DNA of 64,000 bases from Paraflavitalea pollutisoli (GTDB lineage Bacteria; Bacteroidota; Bacteroidia; Chitinophagales; Chitinophagaceae). This document shows, piece after piece, positions 30,129 to 37,450 of this stretch. The position numbers and the translations under genes were made by a program. The DNA is taken from contig NZ_JARKMX010000014.1 in NCBI RefSeq assembly GCF_029360705.1, positions 806,001-870,000 on the forward strand. The letters are read 5' to 3'. How positions within the stretch are numbered: position 1 is the stretch's first letter; every line of letters starts with the position of its first letter. The notes under the pieces were generated by a model, which saw only the letters and a list, made by a program, of their open reading frames with translations, did no database searches and was not told the DNA's origin.

Positions 30129-30386
30129 TTATTTGAAAACGTTTACGATCTGTGCCGCAGGATTGACAACGAAGTCTCTTTCAATGTCGAAGAAGCAAGC
30201 TGAACCGGAGATGCAGGGTTTGCAGCCGATGCGGTCGCCCAGTTCGCGCAGCATTTTGCCGAAGAGGTCGATGTCATTGGCGACGTTGACAGGGAGGGTA
30301 ACGCGAATGGCGGCGCTTTTGGCTGCCAGTGAGGAAGCAGCTGGCAGTGAGGCTACGGATGCTCCTGATGCTAATTTTGCGTCCAT
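30129..30386 (-). CDS. Candidate RiPP precursor peptide for the MNIO enzyme
   Basis: This 85-residue peptide ends 4 bp before the MNIO start, so the two are co-transcribed and probably translationally coupled. Residues 1-26 are Ala/Ser-rich. Residues 27-53 (IRVTLPVNVANDIDLFGKML and onward) look like an amphipathic leader. Residues 54-66 hold the core-like GCKPCISGSACFF with Cys55, Cys58 and Cys64. The tail contains Asp67, Arg70 and Asp71, then VVNPAAQIVNVFK. It has no secretion signal. MNIO enzymes typically modify Cys or Asp in such peptides, so this is the natural substrate candidate. A small metal-binding protein is the alternative reading. Confidence 0.8.
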   Translation of the reverse strand: MDAKLASGASVASLPAASSLAAKSAAIRVTLPVNVANDIDLFGKMLRELGDRIGCKPCISGSACFFDIERDFVVNPAAQIVNVFK

Positions 30387-30420
30387 GATAACGGTGTTTG
30401 TTGTTTTAAATAGGTTTCTT

Positions 30421-30612
30421 TTACGTCGAAACTTTCACGCCTGTGTTGCGCACAGGAATGCCGTTTCCTGCTAGTTTTTGTGGCAGGGCAAGCTTTATGC
30501 ACGATGGTTTCATCGATGTCTGGTTGACGGGCGGGTGTGGGTTGGAACAGCTGGCAATCTGTTCCGGAGCTAATGGAAGATGGTCGGAAGGATCTTTCGC
30601 CTTGCAGGTCAT
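30421..30612 (-). CDS. Possible second small peptide gene upstream of the MNIO operon
   Basis: This frame reads in the same direction and ends 34 bp before the precursor gene. From the ATG at 30612 it encodes 63 residues; a TTG at 30660 would give 79. It has three Cys (residues 3, 22, 38), is Pro/Ser-rich, and ends in a basic segment. Residues 39-50 (IKLALPQKLAGN) resemble residues 27-38 of the precursor (IRVTLPVNVAND): I, basic, aliphatic, small, L, P, then an Ala in register. This hints at a related leader, but the match is short and may be chance. No clear ribosome-binding site or promoter is seen. Confidence 0.35.
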   Translation of the reverse strand: MTCKAKDPSDHLPLAPEQIASCSNPHPPVNQTSMKPSCIKLALPQKLAGNGIPVRNTGVKVST

Positions 30613-30713
30613 ATCCGGCGATTGAAAAGCTAAGGTACTACCTGACGAAGCGGAAGTCAATACAACGTTGGTGGTAATCTGGTGGCGCTTATGGTAGGGG
30701 GAATAGTGCTTTG

Positions 30714-30729
30714 TACCACGAACGTGGTA
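30714..30729. promoter_or_regulatory. Perfect 7+2+7 palindrome upstream of the MNIO operon
   Basis: TACCACG and CGTGGTA flank two bases. The site lies between the leftward peptide/MNIO genes and the rightward tRNA promoter, about 100 bp before the possible second peptide gene. Its size and symmetry fit a dimeric regulator site, but no regulator gene is adjacent. Confidence 0.4.
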
Positions 30730-30767
30730 TGGTGGAAGCCCGGCAACGAATATTTTTTCAGAAAAGT

Positions 30768-30799
30768 TTGTACTGTAATCCTATTTTTCCTTACTTTTG
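30768..30799 (+). promoter_or_regulatory. Promoter of the tRNA-Lys gene
   Basis: A TTG at 30768-30770 and TACTTTTG at 30792-30799 (perfect TAnnTTTG) are spaced 21 bp apart. The tRNA begins 56 bp downstream. Confidence 0.65.
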
Positions 30800-30854
30800 C
30801 AATCCCTTTTACGAAAAGCATTGTTTACGGTGCTGTAAACGGGAAACAAGGTCA

Positions 30855-30928
30855 GACTCCCTAGCTCAGTTGGTTAGAGCTACTGACTCTTAATCAGTAG
30901 GTCCTGGGTTCGAGTCCCAGGGGGGTCA
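30855..30928 (+). tRNA. tRNA-Lys (anticodon CTT)
   Basis: The cloverleaf can be folded by hand. The acceptor GACTCCC pairs with GGGGGTC (one G-U). The D stem is GCTC/GAGC. The anticodon stem ACTGA/TCAGT closes the loop CTCTTAA, giving anticodon CTT. The T stem CTGGG/CCCAG closes TTCGAGT. The discriminator is A, and CCA is not encoded. A terminator follows directly. Confidence 0.95.
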
Positions 30929-30935
30929 CTAAGAA

Positions 30936-30966
30936 AAGAGGTCATCGTAAGATGGCCTCTTTTTTT
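30936..30966 (+). terminator. Terminator of tRNA-Lys
   Basis: AAGAGGTCATC and GATGGCCTCTT pair over 11 bp (one G-U) with a gtaa loop, followed by a run of T to 30966. It begins 8 bp after the tRNA. Confidence 0.9.
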
Positions 30967-31024
30967 GTGCTTGTATTTGCCAGTTCGCGGTGAGGACAGT
31001 TGATCCGGTTTTAATTGGATCACC

Positions 31025-32440
31025 CTACCGGGTTAACGCTTGTTCAATTTGCTGTGTAAGTTCATCGGGTTTGGTGGAAGGCGTAGCCAGAAATATATTA
31101 CCCTTTTTGTCGATGAGGCAGGTGGTAGGATAGGCAGCTACTTTATAGTGACCGATAATGGGATGGCTGCTTCCTTTACCTTCCGTGAATGCATGGTACC
31201 CTGCTATGGTATTTTTTGTCAAAGCATCGAGCCAGGTTGAGCGTGGGTCGATGGAAACATTTAGGAAAACAACATCCTGCCGGTTGGCGAAGTATTTCTT
31301 CACCGGTGCAATGGTGCTGAACAAAGCATGACAAGGACCGCAGGTGGCAAACCAAAAATCTAGGTAGATCACTTTGCCCCGGAAATGCGCGAGGTTCACC
31401 TTTTCTCCTTTTTCGTTCTCGATCGTGAAATCCGGTGCGGGCATACCTCTTCTAAAGCTGGTGACGTTGTTGTAGTACTTCCGGATATAGTGTGCGTACA
31501 CGGAATCGGTCGGTGAAGTATACGTTTCTTTGATCAGCATTTCGAGGTCTTCTGCCTGGTTCAGCTTGCTGATATCGCTTTCCAGGAAGAGTGTCAATAC
31601 AGGAACCTGTAAACGCCCCCGCAAGTATTGCTTCAGCCAATTGTATTTATCGGTCAGGTTGTTGCTGATCAGCCCGTCCATCACCAGGTCGGAATACTGG
31701 CGGAAGAAGATATTGTACACTTCGTTTACATAGTTGTGCGCATAATAAAGCGACTCATCGACCTTCAGGATATTTTGCAGGATGGCCTTCGACCGCGGGC
31801 TCAGTGCGTGTTTTCTGTTGACCATTGTCTGTTCAATACTTTCATTATACAACATCGTGGTACCCCGGTATTGTTGGCCCCATACTGCCGCCATTACCTC
31901 TGCTTTGAGGAGGTCGAAACTTTCTTTACGCATGGAGGGCCCGATCGGTTGAAGGCGTAGCAAAAATGCCTGCCCTGCGCTATCGATATAAGAATACAAG
32001 GCGTCGAAAGGAGCCGCAGTAGCTTTAAATCGTGGAAGATTTTCGCGTACTTGTTTATTTAAGTTGAATTGTTTGAAGTCTGATAAGAAGGCAGTTTTGG
32101 AAGCTCCTTTTCCTGTCAGTTCCGGTAAAGTTGCTGCGCCCGTGGTGGAGTAGCGCAGGTGGAGGCTATCGCCGGGTTCCAACAACAGATTAAAACCCTT
32201 TCCGTTGTTTTGAAGGTAGCAGAGTACGGGCCGGCTGAGGTCGATCACCTGCCGGAATTGTCCGTTCTCCGTCAAGATCGTATAAGTAGTGCTTTGCCGG
32301 ATCGTTGGGTTGTATTGGAGAAATAGCCGGAGGGTATCCCTGCCGGCGCCTGGCATTGCTCCGGCGATGATGGCGGTGTTTTGCGCTGGTAAGGTACTAA
32401 CGGATAGCAATAAGATCAAGACGGGAAGAAAACGGTTCAT
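31025..32440 (-). CDS. TlpA-like thioredoxin-domain protein, exported
   Basis: This 471-residue periplasmic or membrane-associated protein has a signal peptide ending at LPAQ. The first ~330 residues are a Bacteroidota-specific N-terminal region (DUF4369-like opening with AGAMPGAGRDTLRLFLQY, then a helical part). The C-terminal ~130 residues are a thioredoxin fold of the TlpA/AhpC class: APDFTIENEKGEKVNLAHFRGK, the redox-active FATCGPCH, and the cis-Pro region AAYPTTCLIDKKGNI. It likely reduces or shuffles disulfides in envelope proteins, possibly for cytochrome c maturation. It is a single gene between tRNA-Lys and the helicase. Confidence 0.88.
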   Translation of the reverse strand: MNRFLPVLILLLSVSTLPAQNTAIIAGAMPGAGRDTLRLFLQYNPTIRQSTTYTILTENGQFRQVIDLSRPVLCYLQNNGKGFNLLLEPGDSLHLRYSTTGAATLPELTGKGASKTAFLSDFKQFNLNKQVRENLPRFKATAAPFDALYSYIDSAGQAFLLRLQPIGPSMRKESFDLLKAEVMAAVWGQQYRGTTMLYNESIEQTMVNRKHALSPRSKAILQNILKVDESLYYAHNYVNEVYNIFFRQYSDLVMDGLISNNLTDKYNWLKQYLRGRLQVPVLTLFLESDISKLNQAEDLEMLIKETYTSPTDSVYAHYIRKYYNNVTSFRRGMPAPDFTIENEKGEKVNLAHFRGKVIYLDFWFATCGPCHALFSTIAPVKKYFANRQDVVFLNVSIDPRSTWLDALTKNTIAGYHAFTEGKGSSHPIIGHYKVAAYPTTCLIDKKGNIFLATPSTKPDELTQQIEQALTR

Positions 32441-32740
32441 ACAATCAGGGTTGGTTTACCCGGATAAGAGACGGAAAACCGCAAAAGGTTGTAATTGATA
32501 AAAAAGAAAAGTGGCTAATTTAACAGTCTCATATTCTGACAAGTGTAAAGGGAGTTAGCTGCTTTGTGTAAATTATTGATAGTTAGACCCTTTCAGGTTG
32601 CATAGAGCCTTGAAGTCATTCCAGAACGAGTTCGACTTTTGTCCTAATGGGTTCACTTAAAATGAGTTTATCAGCCTTGATAGCCTCTTTTTTTTGTGCC
32701 TGCATACAGCCTTATCGATAGCTTTGCGCAAAAATAGAAG
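32441..32740. other. Divergent intergenic region
   Basis: These 300 bp contain the helicase promoter at 32719-32726 and, on the minus strand, AACCTTTTG near 32483, a weak candidate -7 box for the TlpA-like gene. I see no gene or RNA structure. Confidence 0.4.
32719..32726 (+). promoter_or_regulatory. -7 promoter box for the DEAD-box helicase gene
   Basis: TAGCTTTG is a perfect TAnnTTTG match, 14 bp before the ATG at 32741, implying a very short leader. Confidence 0.65.
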
Positions 32741-33883
32741 ATGGCATTTTCCGCTTTGGGCTTATCAGCACCGTTGTTAAAGGCAATAGCCGCTCAATCA
32801 TTTACACAGCCTACGCCTGTGCAACAGCAGGCTATTCCTGCCATCCTTCAGGGTAAAGATATACTCGGCCTCTCTAAAACAGGCTCGGGCAAAACAGCTG
32901 GTTATGTATTGCCCATCCTGGAATTGTGCCAGCGCCGGGTAGAAAAGAAAGACAGGCATGCGCGGATACTGATCATGGTGCCCACCCGTGAACTCGCAAT
33001 ACAGGTAAATGATGTCTGTAAAACCTTCAGCGCTCAACTGCCGAACAAAATAAAAACAATGGCCGTGTATGGCGGTGTTTCCATCAACCCACAGATGATG
33101 GCCTTGCATGGCATCGAAATATTAGTCGCTACACCAGGCCGGTTGCTTGATCTGATAGACCACAAAGCCGTGCACCTGTCACAAGTAGAGATACTGGTAT
33201 TGGACGAAGCCGATCAAATGTTGAACCTGGGCTTTCAGGAAGAGATGGAAAAGGTGTTTCAACTACTGCCAGCCAAACGCCAGAACCTGTTGTTCTCTGC
33301 CACTGCCAGTGAAGATATTAAAGCTATGCAGCGACACCTGCTGCACCAGCCTGTTACGATTGAAGTGGAAGAACAAGAACAGGACATTGAACTGATTCAA
33401 CAACTTGCCTATCGGGTAACAGCAGCACGTAAAGGCCCTTTATTGCGCTACCTGATCAAGCACGAAAATATGCAGCAGGTGCTGGTATTTACCTCTGCCG
33501 TAAGAACGGCAGATAACCTCACCGGCAAACTGATCAAAAATGGCATACAGGCTGCCTCCTTACACGGGCACCTGAGCCAGACAGGTCGACTTGAAACCCT
33601 GCAACGTTTTAAAGCCGGCAAGTTGCGGGTACTGGTAGCGTCTGATCTTGCGTCGCGGGGTATCGACATTCAGCAATTGCCCATCGTCATCAACTACGAG
33701 TTGCCGCGTTCTCCCAAAGATTATGTTCACCGCATCGGTCGCACCGGCCGGGCAGGCGCTTCAGGCAGGGCCATTACGTTGGTTTGTCCTGAAGACGAGC
33801 ATCATTTTGGCATCATCCAGAAAAAGATGGGAAAAAAGGTAGAGATACTGGAGAGTGACGATATTAATCTGCAGGGCTTTTAA
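32741..33883 (+). CDS. DEAD-box ATP-dependent RNA helicase (RhlE-like)
   Basis: This 380-residue protein consists of the two RecA domains only. Motifs appear in order: the Q motif FTQPTPVQQQAIP, Walker A SKTGSGKT, Ia PTRELA, TPGRLLDLI, II DEAD, III SAT, then LVFTSAVRTADN, ASDLASRGIDIQQ and VI HRIGRTGRAG. It lacks the basic C-terminal tail of full-length RhlE, and the protein ends about 20 residues after the core. It unwinds RNA duplexes in ribosome assembly or decay. Monocistronic, convergent with the LuxR-type gene 10 bp away. Confidence 0.95.
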   Translation: MAFSALGLSAPLLKAIAAQSFTQPTPVQQQAIPAILQGKDILGLSKTGSGKTAGYVLPILELCQRRVEKKDRHARILIMVPTRELAIQVNDVCKTFSAQLPNKIKTMAVYGGVSINPQMMALHGIEILVATPGRLLDLIDHKAVHLSQVEILVLDEADQMLNLGFQEEMEKVFQLLPAKRQNLLFSATASEDIKAMQRHLLHQPVTIEVEEQEQDIELIQQLAYRVTAARKGPLLRYLIKHENMQQVLVFTSAVRTADNLTGKLIKNGIQAASLHGHLSQTGRLETLQRFKAGKLRVLVASDLASRGIDIQQLPIVINYELPRSPKDYVHRIGRTGRAGASGRAITLVCPEDEHHFGIIQKKMGKKVEILESDDINLQGF

Positions 33884-33892
33884 AGGGACGTC

Positions 33893-34642
33893 TTAGATCA
33901 ACTTACTCCCCACGGCGTATGACAGTGCGTCCATCACATTGCTAACCTCCAGCCGCTCGAAGATCCTTCGGCGATAATATTTGACCGTATCGGGGGCGAC
34001 AAATAATTTCTCGGCAATCTGATCGATGGAGAACCCCTGTGCATGCAAGCGCAGCACTTCCAGTTCTCTTTCCGTCAGCGCGGGTTTTACCGATCTTTGC
34101 CAGCGCTTTTTGCCGGGCAGTAGTTCCCACAGCTCGTCGCTCCCCTGCTTATAAATACGCACATTACCAGCCGCCTGCTGTCGCGATAAGGAAACAACGC
34201 ACATCGACTTCCACATCTTCCCTTCGGGCGTTAGAAAAAGCGGTGTCAGTTTATGATTGATGAGGACCTGCTTACCATTCTTATGGTTGAGGTTAAAGTC
34301 ATAAGTAATACTATACAGCTTGCGCTCGCCGACGGGCAGCTGCGCGTAAAATTCAAACCCTGCTTCATTAAGCTGGGCCAGTAGTTCCAGGTCCTGGGGT
34401 GGTACCTGCCGGAAATAGAATTCATAGCCCAGTTGCAGCACTTCCTCTGCCATATAGCCACAAAGAAAAAGGGGGTTATCCGACACGTATTCAAATGACA
34501 TATTCGTGTAGTCGATCACGTATACGCTCTCGTAGGTTAGCCGGGCAAAGGCCTTTACCGCTTCCAGGTAATGCTGGTCGGTTTCCGTGATGACGCCTAA
34601 CTTATTGGTGGTCAACAGGGTTGAACCGGCTTTGTGCTTCAT
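33893..34642 (-). CDS. PAS-like LuxR-family transcriptional regulator
   Basis: This 249-residue regulator has a PAS-type sensor domain in residues ~30-150 (YVIDYTNMSFEYVSDNPLFL, GYEFYFRQVPPQDL, TPEGKMWKSMCVVSL). Residues ~185-245 are a GerE/LuxR helix-turn-helix: LTERELEVLRLHAQGFSIDQ, then IAEKLFVAPDTVKYYRRRIFERL. There is no phospho-receiver domain, so it probably senses a ligand or acts constitutively. It is divergent from the DUF3667 membrane-protein gene, with a perfect palindrome in the 77-bp gap that could be its operator. Confidence 0.88.
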   Translation of the reverse strand: MKHKAGSTLLTTNKLGVITETDQHYLEAVKAFARLTYESVYVIDYTNMSFEYVSDNPLFLCGYMAEEVLQLGYEFYFRQVPPQDLELLAQLNEAGFEFYAQLPVGERKLYSITYDFNLNHKNGKQVLINHKLTPLFLTPEGKMWKSMCVVSLSRQQAAGNVRIYKQGSDELWELLPGKKRWQRSVKPALTERELEVLRLHAQGFSIDQIAEKLFVAPDTVKYYRRRIFERLEVSNVMDALSYAVGSKLI

Positions 34643-34667
34643 GGATCGCTGTTAAGGAACGCTAAAA

Positions 34668-34683
34668 CTACACCGGGGTGTAG
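34668..34683. promoter_or_regulatory. Perfect 7+2+7 palindrome in the LuxR/DUF3667 divergent gap
   Basis: CTACACC and GGTGTAG flank two G residues. It is centred about 33 bp from the LuxR-type start codon and 45 bp from the DUF3667 start. This position suits a site controlling both genes. Confidence 0.5.
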
Positions 34684-34719
34684 GTATTATCAAATTTTTT
34701 GCTGCGAAATTTGAACCGC

Positions 34720-35436
34720 ATGACCTGTAGACATTGTAATACCGCCGGCACCTTGCACTATTGCCCCAACTGCGGACAACCTGTTTCTCTTAAACGGATT
34801 AACGGGCACTATATCATCCACGAAGTTGAACACGTCTTACACTTTGAAAAAGGAATTCTTTACACCATCCGGGAACTGCTCACGAAACCTGGAGAAAATG
34901 TACGACGCTTCATCACGGATGACCGAAGCAGGCTGGTAAAGCCCATTATCTTTCTTATAGTGACCTCCACGATCTATTCGCTGGTGAGCCATTTCTTTCA
35001 CATTGAGGATGGCTATATTCAATATAAGGGGTTTGAAAAATCCGCAACAGGATCTATTTTTAATTGGGTTCAAGGCCATTATGGCTACTCCAACATCCTG
35101 ATGGGGTTGTTCATTGCCTTCTGGACAAAGCTATTTTTCAAGAAATACGGCTTCAACGCCTATGAGATCCTGATCCTCCTTTGTTTTGCCATCGGCATGG
35201 AAATGCTGTTCCTGTCGGTATTCGCCATCATTCAGGGAATCACGCATGTACACCTGATGCAAGTATCGGTCATCATCAGCCTGATCTATTGCTCCTGGGC
35301 CATCGGACAGTTTTTTGATAAGAAGAAGGCAGGCAACTACTTCAAGGCCCTGGCGGCTTACCTGTTGGGCATGATGACCTTTTCGCTGGTTGCCATAGCG
35401 ATTGGAATAACCATCGACCTCCTCATCAAACACTAA
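34720..35436 (+). CDS. DUF3667 membrane protein with N-terminal zinc ribbon
   Basis: This 238-residue protein begins with a short zinc ribbon (Cys3, Cys6, Cys15, Cys18 in MTCRHCN...YCPNCGQ). The DUF3667 segment INGHYIIHEVEHVLHFEKG follows, with LLTKPGENVRRFI after it, then four to five hydrophobic helices (for example LVKPIIFLIVTSTIYSLVS and GMMTFSLVAIAIGITIDLL). The family is widespread in Bacteroidota with no assigned role. The start at 34720 (MTCRHC) is preferred to a TTG at 34699. It is followed after 6 bp by a 64-residue membrane protein, a probable operon. Confidence 0.88.
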   Translation: MTCRHCNTAGTLHYCPNCGQPVSLKRINGHYIIHEVEHVLHFEKGILYTIRELLTKPGENVRRFITDDRSRLVKPIIFLIVTSTIYSLVSHFFHIEDGYIQYKGFEKSATGSIFNWVQGHYGYSNILMGLFIAFWTKLFFKKYGFNAYEILILLCFAIGMEMLFLSVFAIIQGITHVHLMQVSVIISLIYCSWAIGQFFDKKKAGNYFKALAAYLLGMMTFSLVAIAIGITIDLLIKH

Positions 35437-35442
35437 ATAAAC

Positions 35443-35637
35443 ATGGAAAAGAAACCTACTTTACGATTTACTTTTACCATTGTAGCCATCATACTGGGCG
35501 TTACTTTGTATAAGCAATTCGATTTTAAGACGCTCAAATTCGAGCATACCGGGCTGGCCATCATTTACGCCATCACCTTTGCCTTCTCCATCTTCTACCT
35601 GGTCAGGAACCGCAAAAAAGCCGGTAACAACCCTTGA
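35443..35637 (+). CDS. Small two-helix membrane protein
   Basis: This 64-residue protein has two hydrophobic segments (FTFTIVAIILGVTLY and TGLAIIYAITFAFSIFYLV), a polar charged loop between them and a basic C-terminal tail (RNRKKAGNN). I do not recognise a family. It starts 6 bp after the DUF3667 gene and ends just before a terminator, so it is probably co-expressed with that protein. Confidence 0.7.
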   Translation: MEKKPTLRFTFTIVAIILGVTLYKQFDFKTLKFEHTGLAIIYAITFAFSIFYLVRNRKKAGNNP

Positions 35638-35646
35638 TAGCCAGAT

Positions 35647-35673
35647 ACGCAGGCTGGTCCTGCGTTATTTTTT
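35647..35673 (+). terminator. Terminator of the DUF3667 operon
   Basis: ACGCAGG and CCTGCGT form a 7-bp stem around a 5-nt loop, followed by tattttttg. It begins 10 bp after the small membrane-protein stop. Confidence 0.75.
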
Positions 35674-35689
35674 GTACCCTTTGCCTATC

Positions 35690-36250
35690 TTAATCAGGCT
35701 TCACATAGTGTAGCGCTACATTGCCCGAAGGAAAGACCTTTGACGCTATCAATTTCAACTCCAGCGAACTGGCAAGGTTGATGCCCTTCATCAAACGTGT
35801 GCCCTCGCCAGCCAGCAATGGCTGCACGACAATCCTGTATTCATCTACCAGCCCCTGCTCTATCAAATAAGAAGGAAGCACGACTCCACCCAGCAGCATA
35901 TCGCCGCCCGGCTCCTGCTTCAAGCGTTGTATCTCCGCTACCGGATCTGTGCGTACAATCCTTGTCCGCGGCTCATCCACCTGGCTGAGGGTTGTAGAGA
36001 AAACGAGCTTGTCGGTGGCCGTAAATACCTGCGCAAACTCATTCATGGACCGTGTAGGTGCTGAATTCGTTCTGGCCACGTCGGGCCAGAAAGGTACCAT
36101 GAGTTCATACGTCTTGCGGCCGTAGACCAACAGGTCAGCCTCCTGTATGAGGTCTTTAAAATAATCATGCACATCCTGGTCTCCTTTTCCTTTTGTGTGG
36201 TCACAGCAGCCATCGATGGTGATATTGATACCGAATATGAGTTTACGCAT
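35690..36250 (-). CDS. RibD C-terminal/dihydrofolate-reductase-fold protein
   Basis: This 186-residue protein has the DHFR fold of the RibD reductase family: KLIFGINITIDGCCDH at the N-terminus, ADLLVYGRKTYELM, then LKQEPGGDMLLGGVVLPSYL and LVDEYRIVVQPLLAGEGTRL. These segments build the NADPH site (the Gly-rich GGDMLLGG loop). Stand-alone members are common in Bacteroidota, and their substrates are mostly unknown; a role in riboflavin synthesis is unlikely without the deaminase domain. Monocistronic, with a clear promoter. Confidence 0.87.
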   Translation of the reverse strand: MRKLIFGINITIDGCCDHTKGKGDQDVHDYFKDLIQEADLLVYGRKTYELMVPFWPDVARTNSAPTRSMNEFAQVFTATDKLVFSTTLSQVDEPRTRIVRTDPVAEIQRLKQEPGGDMLLGGVVLPSYLIEQGLVDEYRIVVQPLLAGEGTRLMKGINLASSLELKLIASKVFPSGNVALHYVKPD

Positions 36251-36284
36251 GGTATTGCTTTTAGGTTGTACGTTGTTGAGCTAC

Positions 36285-36292
36285 CAAATATA
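36285..36292 (-). promoter_or_regulatory. -7 promoter box for the RibD-like gene
   Basis: The minus-strand sequence TATATTTG is a perfect TAnnTTTG match, 35 bp upstream of the ATG at 36250. Confidence 0.65.
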
Positions 36293-36462
36293 ACAGATAG
36301 GACGATCGGTCCGCGGGTGCAATTACGTCAGTATAAAGGGATTTTGCGACAGGCCTGGCCCTCCCATCACCTGAGCCACCCAGACAAGTAGATTGAGCCG
36401 TGGAAGCAAGTGCCCCTACCCTGCCAGGTATGACCTTTGTACCATCAAACAATTTAATAGCT

Positions 36463-37434
36463 ATGACTTCAATGACTAAAATACCATTGGGTAAAAACGG
36501 GCCACTTGTATCCAAACTGGGTCTTGGCTGTATGCGCATGTCTCCTGTATGGGGCAGCAAAGCCACCGACGAAAACGAAAGCATCGCCACCATTCAACAG
36601 GCACTCGACAGCGGTATCAATTTTCTGAATACCGGTGACTTTTACGGCGCCGGTCACAACGAACTGCTGGTGGGCAAGGCCATCAAAGGCAGAAGGAATG
36701 ATGCTTTTATCAGCGTCAAGTTTGGCGCTATCTTTTATGGCGGCCATTGGCTCGGCCTCGACCTTCGCCCCGTCGCCATCAAGAACTTTATCAATTACTC
36801 CCTGGTACGCCTGGGCATCGACACCATCGACTTGTATCAACCCTGCCGCTTGGACAACAGCGTTCCTATCGAAGATATCATTGGAACGATCGCCGACCTA
36901 ATTAAAGAAGGCAAGGTTCGACACCTGGGTGTATCTGAGATCACAGCCGACCAATTGCGTAAAGCCAACAGCGTGTACCCGGTCAGCGCACTGGAGATTG
37001 GTTATTCGCTGGCCGACCGCCAGATCGAAAGCGACCTGCTTCCTACCGCCAGGGAATTGGGTATTGGTGTAGTAGCTTTTGCCAACACGGCGGAAGGTTT
37101 ACTTACTGGTAATATGACTGCACCGTTGGCTGCCACCGACTACCAAACGCATTTCTCCCGTTTCCAGGGGGAGAACCTGATCAAAAACCTCGAAAAGGTG
37201 GAACTATTAAAGCAGTTGGCCAGTGACAAAGGATTTACCCCTACCCAACTGGCGATTGCCTGGGTGAATGCGCAAGGCGATCACATCATGCCACTGGTCA
37301 GTATGAGTAAAAGGTCCAGGTTACCAGAAAATACACAGGCGATGGAGATCGTATTTACGCCCGAAGAAATGAACCTACTCAACACCCATTTTGCGCCGGG
37401 GGCCATACTCGGCGGCACCTATCTTCAACGATAG
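36463..37434 (+). CDS. Aldo/keto reductase
   Basis: This 323-residue TIM-barrel oxidoreductase begins MTSMTKIPLGKNGPLVSKLG. Of the catalytic tetrad, Asp and Tyr are in NTGDFYGAGHNE and Lys is in FISVKFG. The usual His of YYxHRxDP is replaced: the text reads DLYQPCRLDNSVPIED, with Cys at the aligned place. A QPxR variant is known to me in some family branches, so it may still be active. The NADP-binding end VSMSKRSRLPEN is present. It lies directly upstream of an AraC-type regulator in the same direction (16 bp), so the two are likely co-transcribed. Confidence 0.9.
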   Translation: MTSMTKIPLGKNGPLVSKLGLGCMRMSPVWGSKATDENESIATIQQALDSGINFLNTGDFYGAGHNELLVGKAIKGRRNDAFISVKFGAIFYGGHWLGLDLRPVAIKNFINYSLVRLGIDTIDLYQPCRLDNSVPIEDIIGTIADLIKEGKVRHLGVSEITADQLRKANSVYPVSALEIGYSLADRQIESDLLPTARELGIGVVAFANTAEGLLTGNMTAPLAATDYQTHFSRFQGENLIKNLEKVELLKQLASDKGFTPTQLAIAWVNAQGDHIMPLVSMSKRSRLPENTQAMEIVFTPEEMNLLNTHFAPGAILGGTYLQR

Positions 37435-37450
37435 CTTGTATTTTTACGGT

